Shown here in pieces: positions 10,945 through 23,269 of a stretch of DNA of 64,000 nucleotides. The DNA is from Erigeron canadensis. Taxonomy: Eukaryota; Streptophyta; Magnoliopsida; Asterales; Asteraceae. Below the pieces are notes generated by a model. The model ran no database searches. It was given only the letters and a program-made list of their open reading frames with translations, and was not told the DNA's origin. How positions within the stretch are numbered: position 1 is the first letter of the stretch; the number at the start of each line of letters is the position of its first letter. Both the position numbers and the translations under genes were made by a program. The stretch is from positions 12,836,501-12,900,500 of the forward strand of contig NC_057761.1 in NCBI RefSeq assembly GCF_010389155.1, in the 5' to 3' direction.

Positions 10945-13400
10945 ATCTCTCAAAGAACTAATTTTGTAAGTTTGTGTCTGTAAAAAGCTAGAGTCATAAA
11001 ATTACAAAAAGAGTTCTTAGTGTCATAAAAATCATAAAAATGTGAAAAATGAGAAAATGACAAAAATATGGGGGAGATTTAAGTTAATGCTGTCAGATGA
11101 TTAGAAGTGAGGATACTTAGCTTTTAAGTCTGCTTAATCGTAATATAACTGCTTAGTTCAGTGATTACAATTTGGGATATATTGGTAGACACAAAGTAGC
11201 AAGGTTTCCTTAATCTGAACTTAAATTATACAATGTTCTTGTGGGAAATATATTTAGATATATGGCTGAAAATGCTTGCTTTTCAGTAATGAATTGATTT
11301 GGTCCTTAAATTTTGTGAAAGATCTAGCATTACTATAAGATTTGTTCAATGTATGGGCAAAAACCTCTACCAATCATGAGCATGAAAGTTAAATGCGATA
11401 TTGTTTACAAATGAAATGAATGTTAATTAAGGGGCTAATGTGGTCTTTGAGATTCGGACAAGTATGTCCTTGGGGTGTCTTTGTATACCTAGCCTACCTA
11501 AAGCTTCCAACTTGGGATAGGTTGTCAGAAAGTTCGCTACATGGGTCTCATAGAAAATCATGGGTTCCTTATAAATAATGAAATGCAAAAGCAAATAAGT
11601 TAAATCACAAAGTAATTGAATTATGTTATCTAAAAAGTGTCTCATGATTTGTTCAAGGATGTTTTTGAATATATATTGAATATTTGCTATCTTAGTGCTT
11701 GTATCGATTACGGAAGTATATCTAAATGTGGGTCACATAAGTTCGCAAACTATTCAATGGCATATTAGGCTACTCGGGTTACATGGTGACCGACCTTGGC
11801 CAGGGTATGTCGAAAGTGTCATAATTCAAAGGAAACTGGAGGTACCGAGTGTTTAAGAGGACAAATATACCGGTAATCATGGTTGAATCACTGTTCATAA
11901 TTAATAATAAGAGAATTATTTCTCACTTGCAGACTTATGTAAATGATAATTTGATCTAATCTGCAGAAACTTAAGATTTCTTGTAAATAAATAAAGTAGC
12001 TTAGTATTTTATTTTTATTTTTATTTTTTTTTTTATTTTTATTTTTGTTTCGTCTTTATTTTTATTTTTGTAATAAGTGTCAGTTTGTGTGTCAAACTAG
12101 TTCTTATTGCACGAGAGATTTGATGAGCATTAAAAGTTATAATTCTTAGTGAATTATATTAGTCTTGTTGCTTACGGTATAAATGTTTACAAGATGGATT
12201 TTTTAATTAATACATAAGTTGTTTAATTTAGAAAATGAAATGTTTTGAAAATTGAGAAGTCAAAATATTTTTGAATATGTTTCAAGTAAATTTTTCAAAT
12301 TTCAATTGTTTTTGGTTGATAAGTATACTTGACAAAGATTGGACTTGCCTTAGATTGCTCGGTTAAGTTTTTGGTTGTTTTGCATATTTATGATATTTTT
12401 ATTGTTCTTGATGCATTGATGAAGTTTGTTAAGTGTGCAGGTTACATATATCAAATTTCATTTGAATACCATGTTGAAACAAGTCGGATTGGATATATCA
12501 TGATTAATCTACATGTGGAATGCATCATTGCCTATTTATTAACCTAAGACTTAGTGTGATAGGTTATAGTTTTATTATCAAGATCACAACCTAATATGTT
12601 ATGTGATAGGTTGTTGATATGATATTTTGTAATGCATTATACATTAAATTTGTTTTAATGTAAGTTTGCATTTGTTTGAGTTAAACATCAATAAAGAAAT
12701 GATCGATTTTATGTCAAGATAATAATGTAAGATTTATTTGATACATTATTGTGATGACAAGTTATTACAGATGATTTACGACTACATATTCGAGTAGATA
12801 CAGGTTTTTAGTAACGAGTATCTATAGGTTTATGTTTCTAGAATTTCTGGAATTTTTCCTTGTTCAAATTTCTGGAAAATTCTTGAAATTTGGCTAAGGA
12901 ATGAAGCTTATGTGGTTTAAAATATGAAAATTCGAAATCACCTTGTGCTGACGTCAGCATGCCTCGCGCTGACGTCATCACGAAGCCCACGAACTGCGTG
13001 TTCGGCCCGGCCCATGTGGATTTGAATATATATATGGGTTTTTACTATTCATTAATTACCAATTAATTAGAATTAACCATAAGTAAATCACACGAACTTC
13101 GTCCCTTCGTGCTACTATTCATTCGCTCTTCTTTCGATCGATTTCATCTTTTTTCTTGATTATTATCCAGATTTGTTGGTAATTTCATAATCTAGGATAG
13201 TGAATTGATGTTTTAACTTTGAAACTTACAAGATTTAAGCCGTTATAATGCCCTTTTTTTTTATTTTACCTCGTGTGAACAGTAACTCAGACGAACCATG
13301 AATTACATCTTTGATTTTTGATGTTTGGACTTAAATTGGACTTAAAATTAGTTTAATTGATGTTTAAACATGTTAAATCTAACAAAACTTTAAGTACACT
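10945..13400 (+). other. Post-pol spacer of element A
   Basis: This noncoding stretch is collinear with 1-2190 of A0. A purine tract GGGGGAGA lies near 11069-11076, 120 bases after pol, like a second polypurine tract. No conserved ORF is present. The spacer ends at the insertion point of B (TSD ACACT on the left, ACACA on the right) and resumes at 24829. In A2 the equivalent spacer lies at 57350-60684 on the minus strand. Confidence 0.75.
12945..13036 (+). promoter_or_regulatory. Candidate internal promoter of A ORF3
   Basis: TGCTGACGTCAGCA (12946-12959, perfect palindrome), a second TGACGTCA near 12970, the GCCCACGAACTG block and TATATATATGGG at 13026-13037 follow in the same order as in A0. 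A candidate donor site TTG|GTAATT is at 13179. The conserved layout in two copies supports a regulatory role. The role itself is inferred. Confidence 0.5.
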
Positions 13401-13711
13401 TGTAATAACACGATTTCTGCTCTTGATTCGATCTCAACAATGGCGGTTCAAGTGTGTGTGTTCTTGGTGTGTTTAGTGTGTGTGATTTTCTAGAGAGAGA
13501 GAGAGAGAATCAATCTGGATTAAGTTGTATGTAAAAATGAATCAAAGACTTATGATTTCTAAGGAGTTGAGGGTATTTATAGTCTAAATCTACAATTAAG
13601 CTAATTGACACTCCTAGTCCCTCAACCTTAGAAATCATTTCACCATGTCTTAACAACAACAAAGTCCACTAACTTAAATTACAATTTATCACTATTTTAG
13701 GATTTCTAACA
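13401..13711 (-). repeat. Element B 3' LTR (left)
   Basis: On the plus strand it reads TGTAATAACACGATT... to ...GGATTTCTAACA. It contains a short GA microsatellite near 13494-13508 and a TATTTATAG string. It is 311 bases long and pairs with the copy at 24517-24828. Confidence 0.92.
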
Positions 13712-13724
13712 TTCTCCCCCTTAG
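13712..13724 (-). other. Polypurine tract of B
   Basis: The minus strand reads CTAAGGGGGAGAA directly before the 3' LTR, the expected site for plus-strand DNA priming. Further purine tracts of the same kind occur at 14081-14090, 14300-14309 and 14526-14537. Confidence 0.8.
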
Positions 13725-16393
13725 TGATATATTGTAATGAATGAAGTACGTGTTATTTTGTCTTGTAGGAATTAAGTTGATGAGCCCGATGGTGAAGATA
13801 ATTGGTGTGATGAAACAAGTCTTTAAAGCTTTCTCATTGACTCTGGAGAACTTGGATCAATCTTGGTCTTGGACTTCTTGTAGTTAAAACATGATGAAAT
13901 TCTCAATTTTCTTTTTGAACAGGGAATAAAATGAATGAGTCTAGAATCTTTGAAAATTGTTAAACCATGAATCAGAGTTGTCTTTTGAAGTGCGGAAGGT
14001 ATAAATTTGGCTTTGGTTCTTCAATCTTCGATTCTTGAATGAAAATTTGTTTCCTTGGAATGAAGTATCAAGAACTTAAACTCCCCCCCTTGATATATGC
14101 ATTGAAGCTTCTTGATCAAGTATTATTATATGACTTTGAAGATCTTGAATGAAATATATTGATGAAGACTCTTTCGAAGTTTTACTTCTTTGTCTTGAAT
14201 CTTCCAATCAATCTTTCAACTTTTGTAGCTTTGATCTTTGTCATTTTGACTTAAACACTTTGGAGAGTAATCTTTTGAACAAAACTTGAATTAATCATGC
14301 TCCCCCTCAATACATGAATGTAAGCATTTTTGGAGCATCTTTGAACATCATATCCTTTTGCAATTGACTGAAATTTCATTAATTGCAAGTTTTACCATCA
14401 ATCCCATACACTAAATATTCTCTCTTATCCGTTACCTTCATACACTTACTACAACCTTCTTACTAACTCCATGTTTGCACAAATCAAGCTCAAAGATTTT
14501 CTTTCTCAATCAATCATAATCTTTTTCTCCCCCCTCATAATGACAAAGTTGGGAACTAATGTCGTTATGCAAACATTGATTGATCGAACACGAAAAGAGA
14601 TATCAAAAGTTAAAACTAGATTTGCATGAAGAAATATCAAACATCAACACATCAACCCAATTCAATAGTCCTAACCCAAAGAATCCTAATGTTGAAGTTG
14701 TTGATACAAATGTTATACTATGATATTGGTGGTTTTTGTGTTTGTGAGATGAGAAATGGAAAAACCGGATAAGAATGATCCGTTAACATTTTCAAAAATC
14801 AAAAGGATTAATGAAAATGACCGATAGAAATGTATGACATTTTTCGGATTTCCTATGTATCATTGAATTATGCACAAAGCAATTTTCTAACATAGTTCGG
14901 TCTTGTAGCTTTTCAACTACGAGATTGCTTATCTAGTATCCTTAAAGACTTTTAGGAAACATCCGAGGTCACTGATAGACTTCTCGTTCACTCAATGATT
15001 ACACACGTGTAATTATGAGACCTACGTTCAACGTTGGAGAATGATGTTAGCATTGGTAGGATTTCCATTTGATCATTGTGAAATATCTATTAAGATATCA
15101 CTACAAATGTTCCAGCTATATCACATAGATATGCAATAATATCACAAAGATATGACTCAAAATGTGTCTTAAGAAAATGAATAAGGATCTAATTAATGAT
15201 CAATCAAGATAGCTCTAGACACAACATGATGAAATGAAGTCGGGGACTGGAGCAGATGTCGCCCTTTTTCAATATCAACATCTTCCAAATGAAGAGTCAA
15301 TAGAAATGCGAAAAACTCCGTGAGAAATGAAACAAGTATTTGTTAAGAAACACTTGAGTGGTTAGGTAAAGATGTGCATCGCTTCATTGGGTTCATGAAG
15401 TCTTTATCAAGATATCAACAAATGACATCCGATAGAAATGTGTTGTACCCGGCGATCTGAGATTTTTAGGGAAGGATATCATTTCTTGTAACCCTTTTCT
15501 CACAACATATCACCATAACCTCTCACTTTTCGACTTTACTCCCTCCATCCTATTTGCACGAAACCATCATTACTAATGACAGAAGTGAATACTCTGGGGT
15601 TAGAACTCATCGGCAATGATGAAGTTCATGGAGTGAATGAATTCCTTAAGTGCAAACTAAACACTAAACTTCAATTGATGAAAAATCATTTGAAAATCAT
15701 CAAATGCGCATAAGAAAATGATTTGAAAACACATTTGAAGGTTTGAATTTTTTTAAATCACAAACTCCTATATACATGAGAGAAAAAAATTGAGAGTCTA
15801 AAAGTTGGTAGAGCAAAAATTGGTTTTTGTGAAGTCAAAAAGAGTAAAATCTTTGTTGTGATATATACATGGGAAAAAAAATTGAGAGTCTAAAAGTGAA
15901 CATGATTTTAAGAAACACAAAGTTTTGCGTCAACAACAATGCTCATAGTAAGACTACTAGGGAGTACACAAAGACGTTCAATCCTTCGCATCTTACATCA
16001 ACAAGTTGGATGCAAATAAAACATTTAAACACAAATATAACTCAATCAATTGTTCAAGATGAGACAACTAGGGAGTACACAAAGGCGTTCAATCCGTCGC
16101 TTCTCATATCAACAATTGAGAGTAACGAAATCTTTTGAGAAAGAAAGAAAGAAAAAAAATAAAACTTTTTTAAAGAACGGGTTATACACAGAATATATAT
16201 AAGCCATTTTGAAATAAATAAATTGTTTAAGCATGGGTTACATACAGAGTATATGTAAGCCACTAAGATATAAACGAAAAAATAAAGAAAACTCTTTTTG
16301 TTATTTTTCCAAAATTTTATATTTTTGTATTTGATTTTTGTCTTTTCAAATTTTGTATTTTGTTTTTTAAGAATGTATCAAGAACAAAATAAG
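13725..16393 (-). other. Long 3' noncoding region of B
   Basis: These 2.7 kb between pol and the PPT hold no supported ORF. They contain three extra PPT-like tracts, a repeated GAGAGTCTAAAAGT block (15770-15806 and 15862-15898), a repeated GGGAGTACACAAAG block (15953-16004 and 16064-16115) and two hairpins (16178-16205 and 16235-16262). Extra PPTs have been described for the Sirevirus genus. The rest is AT-rich sequence in which I see nothing specific. Confidence 0.65.
16178..16262 (-). repeat. Duplicated hairpin motif after B pol
   Basis: Two related inverted repeats, GGGTTATACA...TATAAGCC and GGGTTACATAC...TATGTAAGCC, stand 57 bases apart. A third member lies in element F at 47826-47853 with a better stem. 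Conservation between two different elements suggests a functional RNA or DNA structure, but no role is known. Confidence 0.5.
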
Positions 16394-17047
16394 TTAAGGT
16401 TCAAGATTTAACATGCCAAGCTTAGAGATAAGAAAGTTAAACCTTTTCTCGTCCAGTGGTTTAGTGAACAAATCTGCAAGCTGATAGTCAGTTCCCACAA
16501 AATAGAGTTCGATGTCACCTTTCTCAATATGATCTTTGAGAAAATGATATCTCACATCTATATGCTTTGATCGAGAGTGGTTTACTGAGTTGACTGCAAT
16601 AGCAATGGCACTTTGAGAGTCACAATAGATGGGAATATGATCATATTTCAGACTATAATTAGTAAGCTGAGTCTTCATCCATAACACTTGAGTACAACAA
16701 CTAGCCGCAGCCACATATTCAGCTTCAGCTGTTGATAGTGACACACAATTTTGTTTCTTGGAAGACCAACTCACAATCTTATCACCCAAAAATTGTAAAG
16801 TACCGGAAGTGCTCTTGCGATCAAGCTTACAACCTGCATGATCTGCATCTAAATAGGCAGTTAAATTGAATCCAGTATCCCTTGGATACCAGAGCCCTAA
16901 ATTGGGTGTACCCTTCAGATAATGAAATATTCGTTTCACAGCTTGAAAATGTAAATCAGTTGGAGCAGCTTGATACCTAGCACACGTACATGTTGCAAAC
17001 ATTATATCTGGGCGAGATGCTGTAAGATACAACAGTGAACCAATCAT
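16394..17047 (-). pseudogene. pol: pol: RNase H of B
   Basis: The 217-codon frame starts at [18 protein letters not shown], the usual RT-RNase H junction. The catalytic signatures YLDADHAG, STAEAEY and IYCDSQSAI are all present, and the end HIDVRYHFLKD...LADLFTKPLD is typical of copia. It overlaps the RT frame by four bases in another phase, so a one-base shift separates the two domains. The RNase H domain itself looks intact. Confidence 0.85.
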
Positions 17048-18024
17048 ACTTCTATATCTCTTTTGGTCAAATGGTTTTCCATTTTATCAGCATTGATACT
17101 TGTACGAGCAGCCATTGGAGTTGAAATCGAAGAACAAGTAGTCATATCAAACTTTTTCAACATGTCATGAATATACTTACCTTGTGATATGAAAATACCA
17201 TTTGGTAGTTGTTTGATTTGAAGACCCAAAAAGTAGTTCATTTCCCCAATCATGCTCATTTCAAAATGATTAACCATTAGAGATGAAAAGTTTCGGCAAA
17301 ATGTTTGACTGGTTGACCCAAAGATAATGTCATCAACATATATTTGGACAAGAAGAACATGCTTACTTTGTTTGCGAATAAATAGGGTAGGGTCAATTGT
17401 GCCTTTGGTAAAGCCACCTCTAATCAAGAAAGTAGATAAGGAATCATACCATGCTCGGGGTGCTTGCTTAAGACCGTAGAGAGCCTTGTCTAACCTGTAG
17501 ACATGGTTTGGCCGTTTGAGATCAACAAAACCTTCTGGTTGTTCAACGTAAACTTCTTCTTTGAGATCACCATTCAAGAAAGTTGTCTTCACATCCATTT
17601 GAAACACAGTGAAGTTTCTGAATGAAGCATAAGCTAAGAAATTCCGAATGGCTTCCATTCTTGCAACTGGAGCAAAAGTTTCATCGAAATCAACACCAGG
17701 TTGTTGACAATAACCCTTTGTAAGTAATCGAGCTTTGTTCCTTACTACCACTCCATTCTCATCCTTCTTGTTCTTGAAAATCCACTTTGTGCCAATAGGT
17801 TCATCTTTTCTTGGATTTGGAACTAATCTTAATACTTTCAGTCTTTCAAACTGAGCGAGTTCGTCTTGCATAGCTTTAACCCATTCTAGATCTCGAAGAG
17901 CTTCAGAAACAGTTTTGGGTTCAATGTTGCTAAGAGAAAGTGCAACCAGACACTCATTCACTGAAGTACGAGTAGTTACTCCGGCTTGTGGATCTCCAAT
18001 GATTTGATCTGTAGGATGATCTTT
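17044..18024 (-). pseudogene. pol: pol: reverse transcriptase of B
   Basis: The frame follows the integrase frame in phase after a TGA at 18025-18027. It contains [56 protein letters not shown] and the catalytic [10 protein letters not shown]. The TTFLNG string replaces the common SAFLNG. The enzyme would copy element RNA into DNA in virus-like particles. Apart from the upstream stop and the frame change into RNase H, the domain is open. Confidence 0.86.
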
Positions 18025-19443
18025 TCACATACGTGACCATTTGCGATCATGAGGAAGAGGATCTTGTTGATTGACATCAACATCATTAAAACCAGAGTTT
18101 TGCTGAGAGATGGAATCATAGCTTGGTAGAACAGCTTCCTCGTAAGATGGATGATTGAAATCAAGAGGCACATATACATTTGGAGTGTTTATCGGATTGG
18201 TAGTTTGGGTAAAATGGGTAGGTTGTTCTTGAACATTCACTGGAGAAAAATTATCAAGAGAGGATTGAGAAAAAGAATCATTAGAAGAGGATGAAGAACT
18301 ACTACTTGAAGAAGTAGCATTTTGCTCAGAGGAACATGATGATGATTCATGATGGTTGTCAGGAACTGGATCATGGTTCGAAACTGGTTCAATGATGACT
18401 TGAGGTTCTTCATCATGAATCGATTTAGAATTGTAGAATTCTTCAAAAAGAATATCTAACTCATCACTTCTTGGAGCTGGAAACTTCTTGAATTTAGATG
18501 CCAAAGTAGAAGTCCTTGATGAAGTACTTGAATCACTACTTGTTGGTAGCAAACTTTCTTGCTCAAAGATCATGCCCGACATCTCATCAAACCAAACATT
18601 CATTGTTTCTTGAATCGTATTTGTTCGGCGATTGTAGATTCGGTAGGCAATCGATGTCTTGGAATAACCAACAAAGTAACCTTCATCACCTTTCTTCTCG
18701 AACTTTCCAAGATTTTCCCGATCATTCAGAGTATAACAAACACACCCAAAGATATGAAAATAGTTGATGTTGGGTTTCCGTTTGTTAACAACCTCATAAG
18801 GAGTCTTCTCAAAACGTTGATTAACAATAGACCGATTCTGAGTGTGACAAGCAGTGTCAACAGCTTCAGCCCACATATTGGAAGGTAACTTAGAATAAGC
18901 AAGCATGGTTCTTGCAGCTTCCACAAGCGTTCGATTTCTCCTTTCAACGACACCATTTTGCTGTGGGGTATGAACCGCAGAGAATTGGTGAGTAATGCCT
19001 TTGGATTTACAAAATTCATTAAACACGACATTTTTGAACTCAGTTCCATTATCCGAACGGATGTAATGGACTGGAAGTTGAAGATTTACTTGAGTAGAAG
19101 TGATGAAATTGATCAAAGTTTGAGTTGTTTCATCTTTAGAGGCAAGAAACTTGACCCAAGTATATCTTGAATAATCATCAACAATAACCAAGATGTATCT
19201 CTTCCCATTTCGGCTTTGTACTTTCATAGGCCCACAAAAATCCATGTGAAGCAAATGAAGAGGTGCTAATGAATTAGGAGATTTCTTAGGTTTATGAGAA
19301 GCTCGTTTAATCTTCCCAACAGCACAAAAAGGACACACATGCTCACTTTCATACTTATAGTCCGGCAAGCCTTCAACAAGATGCTTGTTGACCAAAGTAT
19401 TGATGGTAGGAAAATTTAGGTGAGAAAGCCTTCTATGCCACAA
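18025..19443 (-). pseudogene. pol: pol: integrase of B
   Basis: The 472-codon frame begins in the zinc domain (WHRRLSHLNF, then CPFCAVGKIKRAS) and runs through the core with HMDFCGPM, RSDNGTEF and NGVVERRNRT, so the D,D,E triad is present. The C-terminal part is Ser-rich. A TAG at 19444-19446 cuts it from protease in the same frame, and a TGA ends it at 18025. Integrase would join element DNA to the host chromosome. Confidence 0.87.
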
Positions 19444-19861
19444 CTAAGAATTCTTTGATGTAGCTTTCGAAATGAGACAAATATTATCGGTTGGTTGGTT
19501 ATCATCGAGATTAACGGTAAAAAGGTTATCATCGTGGTTGCCACATAAAATGTCAACTCCATCTAGAGTTTGAACTTTGCAAAGAGATTGTCGAAAAAGA
19601 ACTTGAAGATTGTTGTCACAGAATTGTCCAACACTGAACAAGTTATGACTTAATCCTTCAACATAGTGAACTTTCTTAATGACAATTCCATTGCGTTCAA
19701 TATCACCATAGCCTATAATAGGAGCGAAATTGTTGTTACCAAATCAACCAGTTCCCATGAATCGTTCGATAAAGTTCTTGAGCAATGTTTTATTGCCAGT
19801 CATGTGTTTTGAACACCCGGAATTGAGTATCCAAACACAGATGGTTATTTCCCGTAATTAA
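19444..19861 (-). pseudogene. pol: pol: protease of B (catalytic Asp lost)
   Basis: Translation of the minus strand gives CVWILNSGCSKHMTG. The DSG signature of copia proteases reads NSG, with AAT at 19822-19824, so the catalytic Asp is replaced by Asn. A stop follows soon after (FMGTG then TGA). The downstream frame 19444-19641 with LFSVGQFCD is intact. The protease would cut the gag-pol polyprotein. This copy should be inactive. Confidence 0.75.
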
Positions 19862-19867
19862 ATATAA

Positions 19868-20722
19868 TTAACCGACTTTAGGTACCCACTTGAAGACGGG
19901 TCCTTTGTGGTTAGTTAAAACAGGCAGGGTATATAACTTAGGATATGCATACAAACATGCTCTAGAATCAACATAGGCATTAACAAGCACATTTGGATCA
20001 AACAAATGAACATTAACACATGAATAAAAATTATCATGTCTACCTGCATTCAAATCATACACACGAGAATTAACATTGTTTACAACATCACAAGGCTTAG
20101 CCTTGGCACCATTAACATTGTTCTTCAAAGAGGATTTAAAAGATAAATTGTTTGACACATCAGAAACAAGCTTCTTCTTTCTACCCGCTTTTCTCCTTTG
20201 CCTTTTCTTCCTTTTATTAACTTTAGTGATCTTAGGTACTAAAGACTTAGCTACCCATTTAGACTCACTAATCAAGCTCTTTCCACCTGTTGGATTGACA
20301 CTACGATGATTACAACGAGAGTTTTGAAGCACTTTTATCTTTTTAGACTCTTTTGAAGGTGCAGAAACTTCTTGTTTCTTAGGTTTATCATGAGAAAACC
20401 AACCATATCTATCCTTATACCTAGTTGCACCATTTGAAGCATCCCTTGTCAGCAAAACTGAGCTAGATTTAGATACTTTAGGTAATAAACTAGATTCAGA
20501 GTTAGATGAAGAAACATTTGAATTGATTTCCAGAAGCTTCACTTTGTTGTATTTGATTTTGGGAATGGTCTCAACTTTTTTGGTTTTGACATGCTTTTCC
20601 GAGGTAGGACACTTTGTTTTTAACTTATTGATTCTTGGTTTTTTGACAATCTTAGGTTCAGTCTTGACAAGTTTTGGAATCTTTTTCTCTGAATAATGTG
20701 AAGTTGGATCTTTGGAAAACAA
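19868..20722 (-). pseudogene. gag: gag C-terminal basic region of B
   Basis: The 284 codons are very rich in Lys and Ser (KRKKRQRRKAGRKKK is a clear nuclear-localisation-like cluster) and end with GPVFKWVPKVG, the conserved string just upstream of protease. It is in phase with the piece upstream, separated by a TAA at 20765-20767. The region is disordered by composition and would join nucleocapsid to protease. Confidence 0.65.
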
Positions 20723-20764
20723 TTTTGAAGATTCCTCTTTTGATTCAACTTTGATTTTGGTAGA

Positions 20765-21604
20765 TTAAATCTTTTTCTCAGTTTCAGAATCAAAAGCATA
20801 TTCTCTCTCCATGAATTTATCAAAATCATCTTTTGTGAAAGGTTCAACCGGAGAGATTTTTGAAAAATCAGGAATCTTGGTATCCATCTTTACATTATGT
20901 GAAGTCTCAAGAATTAGATCAACTTGAACTGACACATCTTTGGTTTCACAAGAAATTTGAATAGAAGTATCAACACCTATACTAGCACTAAGCTTAGGAT
21001 GAACAACTAACTCTTCAAGAGAATCACAAGTGAAAAACCTATAGTAGTACCATATCAAAACTAAACTATGTGCAAGTTCGTCATTAGATAAATCAGATTG
21101 CACATAATCATCAGCTATAGTAGCAGCAGTTTGACATGAACACTCAAGAGAATCAGTCAAGGTTTGGGTGGAGGAATTAGTAGATGAAACACAAATAGTC
21201 TGAGTGGAATGGTCTACTTCAGCACTTAGATAAGTTTGAGTATAAACATTCACACAAACTTTCTTGGTGTCTACATCAATTACTTCATTTATAGAACTTT
21301 GATTTTGAGACTTGAGATGATCAATGACTTGTTGTTGAGAATTCACCTTTTGTTGTAAACCTTCTATTTCTTTTTCCAAAAATGTGGATGGAACATACAT
21401 TTTAGTAGGTTTAGGTGAAATACCAATTGACTCTTGGTTTTGAAAATTTGATGCTATTTCTTCTAATTTGAAAATTGAAGATTCTTTAAAATTACATGAA
21501 GCATTTATAGCATCATAGTTGACCAAAAATTCAGTTTGAGGTATTTTCTCAACATCATCAGTCTCAAATTCGTCATCCAGTAGACGAATAAATTGTTGTA
21601 CCAT
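20765..21604 (-). pseudogene. gag: gag distal region with STQT repeats (B)
   Basis: This open stretch has repeated STQT and TQTI blocks, rich in Thr and Ser, and the conserved string DKFMEREYAF. The homologous stretches of E (31836-32324) and C (up to 38960) show that it belongs to gag and not to a separate gene. It is in phase with 21683-22510 but separated by a TGA at 21683-21685. Function unknown. Confidence 0.6.
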
Positions 21605-21682
21605 TCCAAGACAAAGAAATTTTGCATCATACAGAGGTTCAATTTGGTCTTTTGCCTTTTGTAATGGAGTGATATTCTCAAA

Positions 21683-22510
21683 TCACAACCCATGAAGAAG
21701 TTCTGATTTGTCAATTTTTGACTTGTTGAAATAGGCGGTAAAATCCAAAAAAGGGTTTTGTTCAACTTTATATAACTTCTTTCGATAAAAAAGTATATTC
21801 TTTTTGAATTCCTCAATTTGGTTTTTAAGATTTTCAATCTCAACACCTTTTAAAAAACAAGTATGATTTAAATCAGGAATCTTTCTTTCTAGTTCAACAT
21901 TGTTTGGTTTGGATTCTTGAAGCTTTTTATTAAGAATATCAACATCCATTTGTCTAGCATTTGCTCGAAGCCACTCATTGGTCTTTTGAATTTCAAGATC
22001 TTGATTGGCTTTTTCAAGATCATGAACGGTCTTTTCAAGATTGTGACATTTATGTAATAACTTAGAATCAGGAGAGACATTCAACTCACATTCTTTAACC
22101 AACATTTGATCTTTGTATGTTTGAAAATCAATTACAAAATGACCAGGATTTCCACAATTGTAGCACTTTTTATCAGAAGCTTTACCCTTTTCAACAGCTT
22201 GTTTGTCATAACCTTCAACTTTCTTCTCACCATGCTTTGATCCACTTGCTTCACCTTGCCCATAACTCTTAGGATGATACTGATCTTTCTTGGGAAATGC
22301 ACTTGTAGAAGAAGTGCGGAGATTGTTGTTTGTTGGCTTTGCTTTGTAAAATTTCTTCTTGAAATGCTTTGTTACTGCGGCAAGAGCTTGATATAGTTCA
22401 TCTGAAACACCATCATTTGAAGCCATCACATCATCTCCCTCCTCATCAGATGAAGAAACAACTACCATTTGCCTCTTAAGAGCTTCAGAAACCTTCTTTT
22501 CAACAATCAA
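21683..22510 (-). pseudogene. gag: gag middle region with broken CCHC knuckle (B)
   Basis: The stretch begins with IVEKKVSEALKRQMVVVSSSDEEGDD and contains CYNCGNPGHFVIDF. The last Cys of the zinc knuckle is Phe, where E and C have Cys. About 95 residues after the knuckle, present in E and C (YEYYKQKMLLAKQVEAGHAL and onward), are deleted. A coiled coil follows (NQDLEIQKTNEWLRANARQ). Confidence 0.7.
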
Positions 22511-22603
22511 GCCAAAGGATCAGCAAATACAACTTCTGGCATTTTGCTTGATGAAGCTTTGTTTAGAACTTGATGTTCATTGAGTTTGAAAGATTAATGA
22601 AGA

Positions 22604-23208
22604 TTATGGATGGGTGAACTTGGTCAGATTTTGATGTTGCTTAATCTGTGTTCCAAAATCTTCCCATTCTGGACCAAGAGCTTTGATGAATTTGATGTTT
22701 AACTCAATTTTTGATTTCTTGACATTGTTCTTCCTAAGTTCATTTATGACATTGCAGAACCTACAGAAGACAGCCTCTGGAGATTCATTTGGCAATTTGC
22801 TGAAGTTGTCAAACTCAGTCAACACATTTGTCAATCTAATTGTTGAAGTTAGGTCAGATCCTTCCATTTGTCTTGCCACCTCATCCCATATCTCCTTGGC
22901 TGTATCATAAGAATCAACAGAACCATAGATTTCATCTGGCAGTGCTTTGTATAAGCATGATCTAGCTCTGTTATCTGCAACTGTTCGATCTTTTTGTTCA
23001 GCATTCAAAAGATCAAGAGCGAGTATTGCACCAGTGGTGGGATGGCGATGAACTGCAAGTCCATTAAGGATGGAATCTTTAAGAAGGTGACCATTTGGTT
23101 GACATTCTATATAATCCATGAATCTTTTCTTCCATAGTCCATAAGAACCACGATAGAGAACTGGAGGTCTTGTGTCAGAACCTAATGCCAAAGCTTCAGT
23201 GAAGCCAT
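22604..23208 (-). pseudogene. gag: gag N-terminal capsid region of B
   Basis: The ATG by homology with E is at 23208. A small frame change within the first ten codons separates it from the open frame that begins at LGSDTRPPVLYRGSYGLWKKRFMDYIEC. The UBN2-like capsid domain follows with EIWDEVARQMEGSD and LGPEWEDFGTQIKQH. A one-base deletion near 22516 relative to C separates this part from the zinc-knuckle part. Confidence 0.75.
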
Positions 23209-23269
23209 TTGAAAGAGATTTGATTTGGAACTTGAATTAGAATGAAAGTTGAAAATATCAGAATTTGAA

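Noticed and set aside
11067..11080. Purine tract GGGGGAGA after pol as the start of the 3' LTR of A
   Set aside because: No TG start follows and the matching 5' LTR begins elsewhere. It is at most an extra polypurine tract.
15869..16138. Plus-strand ORF of 89 codons after B pol
   Set aside because: It is opposite in sense to B and is made by the 108-base direct repeat. No coding signal otherwise.
18516..19170. Plus-strand ORFs opposite the B integrase
   Set aside because: They are antisense shadows of the integrase frame, which carries the conserved catalytic motifs.
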